DNA of 64,000 bases from Cucumis sativus (GCF_000004075.3 NC_026659.2:186001-250000); one strand, 5' to 3'. Counted from the first letter of the stretch, positions 25,501-38,400 are shown. Notes: generated from the letters alone by a model not told the origin. A program made the numbers and translations.

Positions 25501-26373
25501 GTATATCAGCAACGGGAATGCAATCTAATGATGGTTTTGCGGGTCAAGTCAATGCATGCTGGACGCATCAAGTGACAAGAAAAGACATTGAATGCCTTCA
25601 GTCTGCTGGATTTCTTGTATCAGTCATTCATGGCAGGTAACCAATCACTTCTGGTAATGGTATGAAATGATGACTGGCATCCAAATCTGCAAATATTATG
25701 CAAATAAACAAATTTGTTTCACCTACCATATATCGCATAAAGATATTTTTACTTTGTCATTGATTGATGACTTATTTGTTTACAACGACCAGGCACGATG
25801 TTATTGCTCAGATGTATTATGCTAGAAGACTTGCCGAAAAGCTGTATCCTGTTGCTAGAATGGTAGATCTCCATGGAGGTCATCTAGTCAGTCGAGAGAG
25901 AACCGAAGAGGTGTATTATTTTCACCACAATCGATCTAAATATCGTTTTTCACTATGTCTAGTTGACAACAGAAACTGATGAGATAAGTTTGTTTTCTAT
26001 GAAAATTTAGGTAAATCAAGCTCTTCTTGACTTAATCAAAGCCTCAGAAACAAAGATGAGTCCACATGATTGGACAAACTTGCCAAAGAAAAGCTCATGT
26101 GAGTGTTTTTCTTTTAGTATTCCTCTGTTTCTCTTTGGTTCTTGGGAAATGCTGAAAAATACTTTCTTCCTAACAGGGTGGATGGAGGAGAGAATGGCTT
26201 TTGTAACAATGAAGACTGAAGGAGGAAGCAGTATCTCCTCCAAACCTTTCTTGTTAGAGAAACTCCATCTTTTCTTCTTGTATTTCTTTGGTCTGATTCT
26301 TTTGATTTTCGGGCATCTCCGGAACACCATCAAAAGTTTGAAACCCACCCGAGTTGGAGCCACCCTTACGTGA
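22526..26373 (+). CDS. alpha/beta-hydrolase fold protein with C-terminal membrane segment
   Basis: Ten exons join in phase to 402 residues: 22526-22646, 22749-22950, 23153-23235, 23349-23449, 23773-23868, 23975-24028, 25488-25636, 25793-25910, 26011-26098, 26177-26373. The nucleophile elbow is GHSMGG with Ser134. The likely acid is Asp271 (GRHDVIA) and the His is His299 (LHGGHLV), giving a complete Ser-Asp-His triad. An oxyanion-type GLAGTHDSWG loop follows the first strand. Near the C-terminus a hydrophobic segment (LFFLYFFGLILLIFGHL) suggests membrane attachment, unusual for a soluble serine hydrolase. The substrate cannot be read from sequence; plant relatives are annotated only as hydrolases or putative esterases. 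A 1.46-kb intron (24029-25487) contains a MITE. The 78-nt last intron stays open if retained. Confidence 0.93.
24900..25182. mobile_element. hAT-like MITE in hydrolase intron
   Basis: A 283-bp element with imperfect terminal inverted repeats: GGCCTTGTATGGTAACTATT at the left, and AAATGGTTACCTAACGGGAC at the right, whose complement reads GTCCCGTTAGGTAACCATTT. The interior has no coding capacity. Subterminal AACTAAAAACCAGAAACCAAA resembles a dispersed cucurbit repeat I recall. Target-site duplications are unclear. Confidence 0.6.
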
Positions 26374-28373
26374 ATAAACATTCCAAAGACCCTAAATTTT
26401 TACAGGTGAGTTATCTGAATATCCTCTACTTTCATTGAACTCAAACCAAAACAGAGAAGTGTATAAGTTGGTTTTTGCTTCAACTTTGTTGCAGAGTCTT
26501 TCATTTTTGCTATGTGATGGGCAATGCTCCAACCGTCAAAGTGAAGTTGGGGAATGAGTTCTCTTCTAATATTGAGAACTTTTAAGATCAACAAAAGAGA
26601 GGGAAATCAGCATAAGGCCAATTGTTATAGGCTGATATACCCTTCCCTATTGAGTAAATTGTAATATAACACATTGGAACTGTTAATTATATATACCCTT
26701 TCTTTATAATCTATTAAAAAAAAAAGTTTATATTACGTACTTAACTGCTTATTATTCTGGACTGAACTTTTATATTATGAATTGTAATATGCTTTTAAAA
26801 GAAAATTATACCATTGAAAGTTCACCATCTATGTCATCGTTTCTTTTTTCTTTTTTGTTAAATACAAATAAAAAAAAGTACTATATCCTTTTTCATTAAT
26901 TCTACAATACCTTATAGAAGGATGGAGACTTTCTAAAGAAAAAAAAATAGAATTCACATATGCACAAGCATTTCTTAAGAATATACTTATCTCACAAGAA
27001 TTCACATTATGATATCATTTCTTATGTTATTTCTCAGAGAAGCATAAAAATATTTAACCACATATAACAGGAAAGAAATGGATAAAGAGTTGTGAAACAA
27101 AGCTATATAGCTTAATAAATTAGAATTTTTGCACAATATATAAAAACACTATTATTCTGTTTCCAAGCAAGGATTGTAATGAACCATAGTTTATGCAAGA
27201 AAAGGAAGAAAAAAAAGAAGTGATGAAGAAAACAAGAGAAGAGAGAGGAAACAGTAGCAAAATCCATCGAAGAAATTGGTCATAACTATAATAATTAAAA
27301 AGAATGGAAAAAGAGAAAGAGAGAAAGAGAGAGAGAGAAGAGATAGGTGCCTGGAAAGTTGTGTTCATAAGCTGCATCTTTTCTTCATAAGAAAGGAAAC
27401 TAAAAGAATCAAAGAAGAATACAATACAACAAACCACCTAGCTTTTAAACATATATATATATATGATATAAACCCATAAGTTTAAATGAACACACACACA
27501 CCATTGTCTATTATATGCTTTTGGAATATCCCAATATGCCTTTATCAATACAACCACACATATGACTCATCATATATGCTTTTCCTTTTCTCTTCTTTTC
27601 AATTAAAAATTTCAAGCACACAATGACTCACTTCCATTACAAATTAAATCCCTCTCTTTCTTTCTCTATCGAATATATTATGATTCCTATTTAACCTCCA
27701 TACATGAATTAATATTAGGCTCTTATGAGTTTAATCGTAAATAAAACACATCATTTATTAACATAATCAATAACATTCTTTTACTTACAAAGTGTCAAAA
27801 TCAAGAAGTTGTTTGGATCATAAATGTTTGTAATTTAAGTGCGTAGGATTTAAACATTCTGGTAAATATAATTTAAATTACCTTTAAAATATTTATTAAT
27901 TAATTAAAATAGAAATGATCATCTAATTGGTTTAGAAAATTAATTAATTTACCTTACCTCCACACCACATCACACCACGACCATATTTTAAAGAATTTCT
28001 AAAATTAAGTTATATGAAATGTACGTACTAACTCAAATCAATAGGGCACACCACCACATTGATATTATTATCGATCTTTTTTATTATCAAGACTTAATCT
28101 CAACTCGTAACAACTCTCTATCTCATTTACCTTCTTCGTTCTAGAGTAAATGAATGATCAATCGTTCATAAATCCATAGAAACTTACGTTAAAATATTTT
28201 TAAGGTAAAATAATATGTGTTGAGTTATACTAAATCAATTGTCTCAAATATCTCTTATATATAACATATACAATTTTTAAACTTGGTACTGATCAGTTCT
28301 CTAATTTATATATATTTATAGACTTAAAAGCATATGCAAATTAAAGACTTAATTTTTTATAGTTAATTAATAA
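26374..28373. other. intergenic between convergent hydrolase and DUF688 genes
   Basis: AT-rich, with a GA-rich stretch at about 27310-27340 and short TA and CA runs near 27453-27500. The minus-strand open frame at 27120-27437 is Phe/Ser low complexity derived from the GA/CT tract and is not called. No RNA gene was recognised. Confidence 0.5.
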
Positions 28374-29841
28374 CTATCTTGTTCTTCTTCTTCTCCATGG
28401 GACAATCTGTTTAAAGCTTTCATAGATATTCACCTGCAATATTGATGTTTAGACACAAAATGGGTTCAAACTATATAATAAACAAAATAATTCATTAATG
28501 ACAACTCTTACTATATAGTATTAACTAATAACAACTAACAAAATATAATTAAAAGTAACTATAACTAATTTCTAACACAGATTAATTGGTCGATATCAAA
28601 CACAATACAATTAGTCTAATATATATATATATATCATCGTCCACTTCAAATATTTTATGAACTAAATAAAAATTTCAACACATCCTTTGCTTTCAAAGAA
28701 AATGTGTGTATTATTCTCTCTTATTGTCAAAAAGTTTAGTGGTGGGTGGGTCATTACAAATTTCTAGCTACTTATTATTAATATTTTACTTTTGTCTTTA
28801 GCATATATTAAATCTAAGCCTCATTCTAACATGTAAACTACTATTGCCTTAAATAATTGATCATATAATTAACTTTCCATCAACCAACATCATCATCATA
28901 CACAAATATTACTATATATCTATAGTTACTTTGACTTTATATCTTCTGATTTCTAATTAACTCTTTTCCATATATATATAAAATATTCACAAAATTAATT
29001 TTCTAGCTTAACTATCAAAACTATGAATAATTATTAGAGATTTTTAATTAATTAAGGGTTCATTTTATAGAAATTTGTTGTATCTTTGAATTGTCATTTT
29101 TATTAATGTATTTAGACATGTGTTGTAGAATTAAGTTGGCTAATAAATTTTGTTAATTTGATTACTCATCCCTCAAATATTTGATAGCATTTGAGTGACA
29201 TATTATGTATATTTAAGAAATCAAGATATAAGCAAGAAATGAAACTATGGATTTTGAAAAACCAAAGAATTAAACTACAAATTAACCTTTTAAAAATTGA
29301 AACTATATGGTGATAGATTATTCAGGAAAAGCAAAAGCAAAGTATCTTAAAGAATGATTAATTGGAAATATTTGGAGATAATTACCAGGAAGTGTGAAGT
29401 TGCATAAGACGAAAGTGACAATGACGATGATGAAGCTGATCTTCCCCTTCGAAACCTCCCGCTTCCATTACTGTCACACATCCTAAAAGAACCCCATCTC
29501 TTTGATCCCACCACCACCCCACCCCTTTGATCATCTCCCTCTACAACCCTCGTTGGCGACGCTAGATTGTTGCTTTGTTTCACCACCTCGTTCTTCAAAA
29601 GCCGTGGTGGGGGAGGCAGCTTCCCGGCGGCCACCACGGGAACCTGCCACAGAACTTTTGATGCAGCAGATGGCCGCCTCGGCTTCCCCGGCGCCTCCTC
29701 CCACAAAAAGGGGACAGAGACCAAAGTTAAACGCGGGGGGGTTGGCATCCATGGGGGCTCCAGTACTGGAAGCCAAGACAGAGGTAGCGTCGGGGTGGAG
29801 GTGGGGGGATGATGGGTGCTATGCGGTGGCTCCGAGCACAT
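28374..29841 (-). CDS. DUF688-like protein (At4g00950/MEE47-like)
   Basis: Two minus-strand exons, 29841-29386 and 28433-28374, join in phase 0 to 171 residues. The diagnostic feature is VPFLWEEAPGKPRRP near residues 43-57, typical of the plant DUF688 family. The protein is Pro-, Arg- and Ser-rich and largely disordered. A conserved-looking basic C-terminus (VNIYESFKQIVPWRRRRTR) is supplied entirely by the tiny second exon, which I located by its acceptor (ATTGCAG) and its frame; without it the first exon would run into intron codons. Family members lack a biochemical function; one Arabidopsis member was named from an embryo-arrest mutant. The intron is 952 nt. A TATA-like ATATAATA lies about 90-100 bp upstream. 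Confidence 0.8.
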
Positions 29842-31606
29842 GGGGGTAGGGAGATAGAAAAATAAGGAAGATTTGGTTGGTAGTAATTATGAGTAAATAG
29901 ATATGTGAGTGTAGAGAGTGTGAGAGAGAGATATTATATTGGGTGTGGAGTTGGTTGAGAGACTTTATTACAATTTGAGAGTGAGAAGAAATATGTCATC
30001 CCCATTCCCCATTACATTCATTCCTACTTCCATCTTTTTCTACCTTCCTTTTCATCTCTCCACCATACAAAAACAATATTATCAATTTTATCTTTTTCTT
30101 TCTTGTCTCTTTCTCAACTTATATACTGACATGATCAAGATTCAAATAAGATTTAATCTTTCTTTGATCATCATAACTTTTAAATCTGTTTTCTTTTCCC
30201 TATGAGTTTCGTACTTGTTGGAATATAACCAAAATGAACAAGAAGATTGAATGTAACATGAAAATCTAACCTTTCTCCAATCATATATCAGTTCTTATCT
30301 TTTCAAATCTTAAGTTTTCCACAATCTTACACTAAGTTTTAAATATTATGTGTTTTGAAATAAATGAGATTGAGCCATTGAAAAAAATGTGAGGAAAGAA
30401 GGCAACCAACCACCGACTAGAGGAGAGATTAATAAAGAAAAAGGTCTACGTCTACCAATTTATGTATTTACTATTTATATTCATTCTTTTCATAAATGGT
30501 TGAGTTCAAAACTTTTCCTTAAACAATAATGATAATAATAAAAGGATCAATTGAAATTCATGGATGGTTTGTCCAAAATACAAATCTTTTCCTAAAATCA
30601 ATGAAGATTTATGGGTCCATTTTTTTTCTTCTTTTGAAACATCACACCCTCTCCAATTTCAAACACTCCATTCTCCACTTTTTGCTGCCAATACCTAGAA
30701 GGCCTAACCCTAAACCAAAATCACACAAATTCCTACCAATCTAAATAATAAAAAGAAATTTCATTTTAATCTTTTTTTAGAAAAAATCTTCTTTGATTAA
30801 ATTTTGACTGCCTAAGTCTTAAATTTTTGCCGGTCGATGCGAAAATATAAACAATAAAAATGCACTTTAATTACTATTACGTGACACAATAAGTAAAATG
30901 GTTTGATAAGTAAAAGACACTAGTCTTGGTTGCATGTATTATGATGTTTAAGATCGAAAGTGACGGAATACTCAATACACAAGGTTTGGAATTTTGAGAC
31001 TAAGACTCAAAATTTTCTTTTAGAATTATAAAGTAGTGTTTGAGCTACAACTCTATTATACGTCTTTCTCTAGGAATCCACTTGTTTGATACACTAATTA
31101 GATATTCCATGAGTTTATAGGACCGTAGTTATGCGAACACACTCTATACACAAATTGGATTTCTTATCCTCGAACGCTAAATCAGTGAGTGGTTGGCTCA
31201 AATGGCAACTTTTTTAAACTAAAATTATTACCAAAATAAATAGTTGGTTTCTTTGTTTTTGTTTTTGTTTTTTTATTTATTATTTTTATTAAAACCTATG
31301 AAGAATAGAAACGAGTGGTACGATATTTGATGGGTTTTATTCAAAACGGGAAGTTATATAAATGAATCTCTCAAAGTTATGCTATACCAATAATTTATTT
31401 TTATTTGATAAACATCATAAAATGCATTAATTTGAGTTTAGGTATTACAGAGATAAGATACAAATTTATGTATTTTTACAATGATAATTAATTAACGTTT
31501 TATCAACCTCAAACATGCAAGGATGTGCAAAGGAAACACTTTATGTTACATTTTTTATGAAATCACTCAAGAGCAAACAAATATCAATGGGCCTACTTTT
31601 ACCAAT
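29842..31606. other. intergenic: DUF688 promoter and IQD 3' region
   Basis: AT-rich spacer. Open frames at 29939-30205 and 30529-30744 are AT-driven, without motifs, and are not called. Confidence 0.5.
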
Positions 31607-33502
31607 TCAACTCCAACCATGGGCTCCAAGAGGAAAGGTCCACTCCTCACCACCATAGTAATCTGGGTCGTGCCACGTAATACAACTACCATGTAATTGG
31701 GTATTTCTCCCATTACTTTTGTTTATTGGGCCATATTGAGCCTGGTTAACAGTCGAACTCGATGACTCAGGAGCCCAACTTTTCCTCGTTGATGGGCTCA
31801 ATAGTGGGCTCAGTTGTTTAACTCCACTCGTATTCCGGGCCTTGGCCTTAGCCGACTTAGTTGGGGCCATATAGCTCGGAACATGGCCCTGGCCCTGGCC
31901 AGAGTCCAAGTTCATTTCGACGGTCTTCTCCGACATGTCGTCATGAGCATGGGAAGGTTGAGAAGGCATCCAGCGGTCCAGCGAACTCCAACCCCATTGT
32001 GTTGTACGCCGGTTTCCGCCTTCATAAAATTGACCCGGTTCGTGCTTCTTTGAAGAAAGCTGTTTTCTATTTTTCTCTCTATTTTGTGTTACCATTTCAC
32101 TTCTTCTATGGGAAGCCATCAATTTTTCATATTTCTTTTTTAGTTTTTCTTCTTCTTCGACCTCCTCGATTTTTCTTTGAAACTTGTCGTGCGTTAGTTG
32201 AAGCCTCCGTGCTCGAACTCGAGTTTGGACACGAACTAAAGCTTGCATGCATCGCATTGTCATTTGTGCTTGTTTGCGTACGTTGTAGCCTCGTACCAAT
32301 GCTTGTAGCCTTACCAAACCTTTTAATGCACGCAATGCACATCGAGCCTACATAAGAAAATTGCTAATTAAAATGTATGGAGTGGAGCATAAAAGTAATT
32401 ACCAAATAGTGAATTTTGATGTTAAATGAAGACTCTTATTTAGTGAAAAAGATGTTAAAGAAGTGACGATTAATTATTACGAAAAAAAAGCACTAGTACA
32501 AATACATATTCTCAATGAAAGATGAAAATTATTTTCAATCTTCCATTGCTTTTATAAGAAATAAATAGAAAGGTTTTGTGAGTTAAATAATTGGTTGGTA
32601 ACGATGTTGAGAGATTAATTTCTTTAAAGGGAAGAAACCGTTCTAAGAAATGAATGAAAGAGTTAATTATAATTACCAAGTGACCTCTATACCAAGATTG
32701 AATAATAGTTGCAGCTCTTTCTTCCTTGGAGTATAAGCGGCTATATCCAGCCAACTGAACAACCTTTGCTGCCGCTTCAGCTGCTACCACTGCAGCCTCA
32801 GCCGCTGCTGCAGTGGCGGCAGCCACCACAATGGCATGGTTTGATCTATCAGTATTTGTTAATGGTGTAGAATTGGTGCTCTCACAAGAACTTTTAACTG
32901 CTGGAAAATGCTTAAACGACACAACTTCAGGACCCTCTTCTTCACATTTCTGCACAATGCTATTTTTCTTAGTTTAAATAACCAATTTTATTGTCCAATT
33001 CCTACAAAAATTTCTAATCATTTTTAATTAATTTATTTTCCAAGTTTAAAAACAAATTTCATACTGAAAAGTTTCTTAAAACTAAACTAAACTACCTTCA
33101 ATTAAATAAAAGAAAAAATACATAATTTTATTTAGTTGATGAATTTCAACAATAGAATATATAAAAACATGATAAAGCGAGCATAACTTAACCATAATTG
33201 ACATACACTTGTTCGTATTACTCTTTTGAGAGCTTATATTTATTAACTAATCGAAATGAAGATAGAATAAATAAAACATTTCTAGATTATCGAAATGACA
33301 AAAGATAATGGTACTAAGCTCAAGTTATGGAGGAAGGAACGGAGATGAAAGTACGAGAAAGAAGAAGTTTGATAGTTGTTTATATGTGTGAAGTAAAATG
33401 AAAGAAAGAAAGGAATACCTGAGTATGTTGAGGAGGAGAAGGTTTGAAGGCCTTCCTGACAGCAAAGAACCAACTGCTGCTGCCTCCTCCTTTCTTCCCC
33501 AT
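31607..33502 (-). CDS. IQD protein (IQ67-domain calmodulin-binding protein)
   Basis: Three minus-strand exons, 33502-33419, 32949-32677 and 32347-31607, all phase 0, give 365 residues. The N-terminus is the family's basic leader ([20 protein letters not shown]). An Ala-rich helix precedes the IQ67 domain (about residues 103-168), with the IQ core [13 protein letters not shown] split by the intron from [20 protein letters not shown]; this intron position is conserved in IQD genes. Repeated basic/hydrophobic motifs ([23 protein letters not shown]) follow, then a Ser-rich tail. IQD proteins bind calmodulin and scaffold calcium signalling to microtubules, plasma membrane or nucleus, affecting cell shape. 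Which IQD this is cannot be settled without a phylogeny. Confidence 0.94.
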
Positions 33503-35494
33503 TGGGGGGATTGGGAATACTAATTAATAACAACAACAACACTACTTTTCTTTTTCTTTTTCTTTGTTAGTTATTATTATTAGTGTGGGGAAGGGAAAAA
33601 TAGAGAGGAAAAGGATGATATTGTAATGTGTGATGATGTGAAGAAGAGTAGTATTACTATTTAGTAATTAATGGAGTGAGCGGCAACGGCAAGGCAATGC
33701 CATTTACCAATCAATCAATGAACAAACTCTCTCTATTTAAGGTCTTCACAAGTGGGAGCGGTTTCTTTAAATACAACTAATTACAAAAGAAATCACTTTC
33801 CCCACTTCCCCTTTCCTTTCTTTATCAACTCACCCACTTCTTTTTTCTTCTTTAAGTGAATTCTTTTTTAGGTTAATGGGTATCACAAACATTTCAACGT
33901 CCTTTCATCTCTATCTATATCTATGTATGTGTCATATAATCTCTTGAACAAAAGTTCAGGTTAATCCCTAACATTTGATGCATGCTAAATATTTTGTTTA
34001 AAAAATGGTTTAGAAGACATAGAAATATATGATATTAAGATTAATTAAAAATCCAAATGAAGACAAAAGGCAACCATAGCATACCCACACCCAAAAGAAT
34101 AGAATTCAAATGTTGATGATTCATTTGCTTAAGACACAAACACTACCTAATTAGGTCACAAAAGCAATGTCGTATGATATAATTGTGAGTTGGTCTATCT
34201 TTCATTGGTCCCATCCCCATCCCATCCCTTATTATCCACACAAAATTTTTACCATAACAACACCTTATCAATTAGTTTAATAATTACAAACCCTAAATTT
34301 ATTTTTTTTTTAAAAAAAAACAATTACTTTAAGTCATGTTTGCTTCAAAAAGTCTATATATATATACGACTTTAACTTACAAAAAGAGATATACAAGTTG
34401 AACAAAGTTTTTATTAGCGAGAGATGAATTTATTATATGAGTGATTTTATTTTACACTAAGTGATGATTTATGATTAGTTGTTGATAAAAATAATGATAA
34501 CGTGGGTGATGGTTGCATTTCAAGTGTTTAGCTACCTAACTAACAAACAATATATCTCAACTACTTTCATTAGCAATTAAATGTACAAATATTCTCATAA
34601 ATTCCAATTATCTCTAACACTAATTATGGTTATTAGTTTTTATGTTTAATGCCAAATGATTTTTCTTTTCTTTCCAAAAGCTTCAAATGTTTTGCAAAAA
34701 CAAATGTCCACATTTTCTTTTCATTATATAGCTTGTCTACTCATCTAGTAGTATTTTAAAATTCAAAATTATATCTTTTCGAGATTTAATATTAATTATA
34801 TAAGATTTTTTTCCAATATCATTAATTATATTATCTCTCACCAATAATATTTTGAAACATTTAATTCATTCCTTGTTAAAATCATTATGAATTAATTTAA
34901 ACTTTCTTGCATGGTCATTTTAGAATTAAGATTATTATATAAAATTAAATAACAAGAAGAGTTTAAAAGTAATCTGGACTGTAAAAATAGTTAATTAGAT
35001 TATTAATGTGAACAAATAGAAAGGTTAATATAATTGAGTAATTAAACCTATTTATTTAAGCGGTCCATCTAATTTAGTGTTAAATTTTGGGCTGGACTTA
35101 GCCTAACTTTTGGGCTGGACTTAGCCCAACTTTTGGGCCTAAGCCCGACTACGAGGATGAGTATTTTTTTTTTTTAAACAAGAAATTATGGACATTATGA
35201 TTTTATGAAAAATATGAATAAAAATTTAGAAGGAAAGAAAAAAGAGAAAGGGAAAAGCAAAAGAATAGCGAAGAGGGAAAGAGAGTGAATAAGGAATTGG
35301 CATCAAATCGAATTGGGCGTTTTGACCTTCGACTGCGACACTACCACACCGGAGCTACCAGGTGGAGACTGGCTGACGGAACCCGGTCACCGGTGGCTGG
35401 AGGAACAACACACTCCAACCACACTTCTTTCTCTTAATTCTCCCCGCCATATTCTTCCATTTCTCAAGTCTCCTCTCCTCTCACCTCCCCGGCC
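33503..35494. other. intergenic between divergent IQD and DMS3 genes
   Basis: Holds both promoters. A TTAAATAG-type TATA-like sequence for the IQD gene lies near 33733-33741 on the minus strand. The DMS3 side contains the site II tandem repeat described separately and a GC-richer leader at about 35310-35494. The open frame at 34190-34375 is not supported; the one at 35313-35558 is leader sequence. Confidence 0.5.
35085..35149 (+). promoter_or_regulatory. 23-bp tandem repeat carrying site II motifs upstream of DMS3
   Basis: Two near-identical 23-bp units (35085-35107 and 35108-35130), differing at one base, and a diverged third copy each contain TGGGCY. Reversed copies also occur, giving about five site II cores in 65 bases. 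They lie about 350-410 bp before the start codon. Confidence 0.65.
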
Positions 35495-38400
35495 ATGTTT
35501 CACCCAAACAATATGCAGGCATCTCTCTCCCCCTTACTGTTATCTGTTTCCTTTCTGATTATCTCTTCTTCTCTACTCCTAAACCTAGAATATCATTCTG
35601 TCTTGTCGATTTTCCCCCTTCCCCTGCATGTTCATTAACGGCGCTGCTCGTGTGAATTGGAGTTCAGAGCTTGTTGGGTTTGATTGTTTCTGAGTTTCTC
35701 TTCCTCCTTTCCTTCTAATTTTACTCTTTCTGGCAGCTGGCTATTCGGATACCGTCATCGCCTGCCCAAGATTCTCCACAGAATATGCAAGTTGATCAAA
35801 GTGACAAGTCTTTAGTCGTGAGGAATGATATGCAAAATGGGAGCTACCCACATGCCGAATACATCTTCAACTACTCCAAGGTTTCATCATACTCACTTGG
35901 GTTTCTTTTTCTCCTTCAATTTCTTGTATTGCTTGTTTGAGTAGATATCGGCCGTATAGAGATAAATAATGTTTTAGACTCTTAGTTGACTGTGGCTTCC
36001 TCATGCATGCTTATCTAGTGTATTACGAGTCTCATGTATCATTGGCTTGATTCCTGCAGAAACTTGAAGAGGATCTACACATGTTTGGAATGAAAATAAA
36101 GCAGCACGAGGACAACATTAAATTTCTTAAGACTCAGAAGAATAAATTAGATGAATCCATCCTCGACTTGCAAGGTATTTTATCTATAATTGTTGGGAAT
36201 TGAATTTATTCTAAAGTTGAGAGACGTGGGCAATTTAGCGTGCTTGCGATCCTTTGTTATTTACCATCAACTTGATTGGTCTTGGCAACCATTGCATCCA
36301 AAAACATATATTAGTTTTGGTGATATTTTTATGTATGGTTTGAAGAAAAGCATATATTAGTTTTGGTTATATTTTTATGTATGGTTTGAAGTTTTTGGGG
36401 TTCATTATTGAGCATCCTGTGTTGGAAAAATCAAGGGACCTCACTCTTCATAAGATGTACTACTCTTGCTGTCAGTTAGTTTTGAGGTGAAACTCCATTG
36501 TATCTAATATTGATATTATGTTACCCACCAAAATGTATTATACATTTAAATTTCTTGCATGCATGTGATTTTCTTTCACATTATATTTTTAGACATGTAA
36601 ATTTGTTTTTCTTTTCCTCGACTATTTGTGTCTGGACTTCTACCTATTTCATTTAGTATCTCTTATCCACTTAGAGTTTCCTTTCAGTTATTCTAGGCAA
36701 GTATCATTCTTCTGGCACACCTGTGGGGGAAAACGAGGTTCATTCCCATTCTCCAAATGATGAGGAAACAAGGGAACAGATTATGCAACAGGAGAAATCT
36801 GCTGCTAGCATTATATGTAAATTGAACGCACATCATGGTATTCAAGCTTACAACCTCATGTTGACAAAGGACGTATTGGGTATTGTTGCTCGACTTGGAA
36901 GAGTTGATGATGATAATCTTAGCAGGTTCATCTGACTTCTAATTTTATTTTATTTTATTTCCTCTATCTACTTGGGAATATGGAATTTGTTGTGAGTAAA
37001 TTGAGTTAATTTCCATTGAGTTCTAATGAAGTTAAAAGTGGATATGGGTATTATACCATTTAATTTTTTTTCTCATGAAAGCAGAATTGAGGTAAATGTG
37101 ATTTCATTCTTCTCGTTATGAATTGCTTGTTTATTATCAGAGTCCTTTTACATCATCAAATAAACAATGTATATAATTCTAAATTTACACGATTTTTTTG
37201 TTAAAAAACAATTGCAGATTGCTCTCTGAGTACTTGGGAATGGAAACTATGCTGGCAATTGTCTGTAGAACATATGAGGGAGTGAAGGTGCTAGAAACAT
37301 ATGACAAGGAAGGTTTCATAAACAAAAGTCTTGGCCTTCATGGTCTTGGTGCTTCAATTGGAAGGAACTTGGATGGCCGGTTTCTCGTAATTTGTCTTGA
37401 ACATTTGAGGCATTAATCTTATATGCTGTCTCTGATTGAAATTCTGAAGTTTTAAGCTTGTAAATCTTCTTCGGAGGTCTTATTTACCCTTGATTTAGTC
37501 CATGAGAATTCTAAACGGTTTTTTTTTTTTTGGCAGACCATATGCTGGTGACTTTATTGCCAATGACCCACAAAGGAGACTTGACCTTCTAAAGCCAAGA
37601 TTACCTAACGGAGAGTGTCCACCTGGCTTTCTTGGCTTTGCTGTTAACATGATCAATATTGATAGCACACACTTGTTTTGTCTCGCAGCCAATGGATATG
37701 GTCTCAGGGAAACCCTGTTCTACTCTCTTTTTTCTCGTCTTCAAGTATATAAAACCAGAACAGACATGCTACAAGCTCTCCCTTGTATTAGCGATGGTGC
37801 ACTTTCATTAGATGGAGGAATGATCAAGGCTACTGGTGTTTTTTGCTTGGGCAATCAGTATGAAGCTCTCTTTCGATACTCTATTTCAAGTTTGTCTGAA
37901 TTATTTAGTAGATCGTGCATTAGAGATGAATTTCTTTTTATTTGTTAATTGCCTTTTGTCAATTGATCTAATTGGATGCCTTTTTATTTGTTGGTCCATG
38001 GACTCACTCCTGTTTGTAAATTATGGAATACATCTTAATTCTGTTTTTAAATGCTATTGGTAATAACTACCATAAAATGTTGTCCATCTTTTTCCAAAGT
38101 ACCTCATGTGAAACAATGTGCTAGGGTTGCTCTTCAATTTTCAGGAGCAAAAGTTTGATATTTGTTTTGGCTTGTGGACTTCTTTTTTGTTCAATTAAAA
38201 AATGGATATTATCTAGTGCTAATCTCAAGTTTGGCTCAAAGGATAGTTGACATTATCTTCTATCATTGAGGTGGGAGGTTTGAACCCTCCTAGTTCTAAT
38301 CTCAACTTTTTTTGCATATTTGATGACAGGGAAGATGTTCAGTTGAGATTCCCAAAGCCCTCAATGAAATCAAGCCTACCTGAAAATTACATTGAATCCG

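Noticed and set aside
27120-27437. 105-codon minus-strand frame rich in Phe and Ser
   Set aside because: Produced by a GA/CT tract; no signal, domain or promoter context that I trust.
29502-29849. Plus-strand open frames opposite the DUF688 exon
   Set aside because: GC-rich antisense shadow of the DUF688 coding exon; the minus strand has the family motif and proper splicing.
31814-32355. 164-codon plus-strand frame opposite the IQD exon
   Set aside because: Antisense shadow; the IQ67 domain is clearly on the minus strand.
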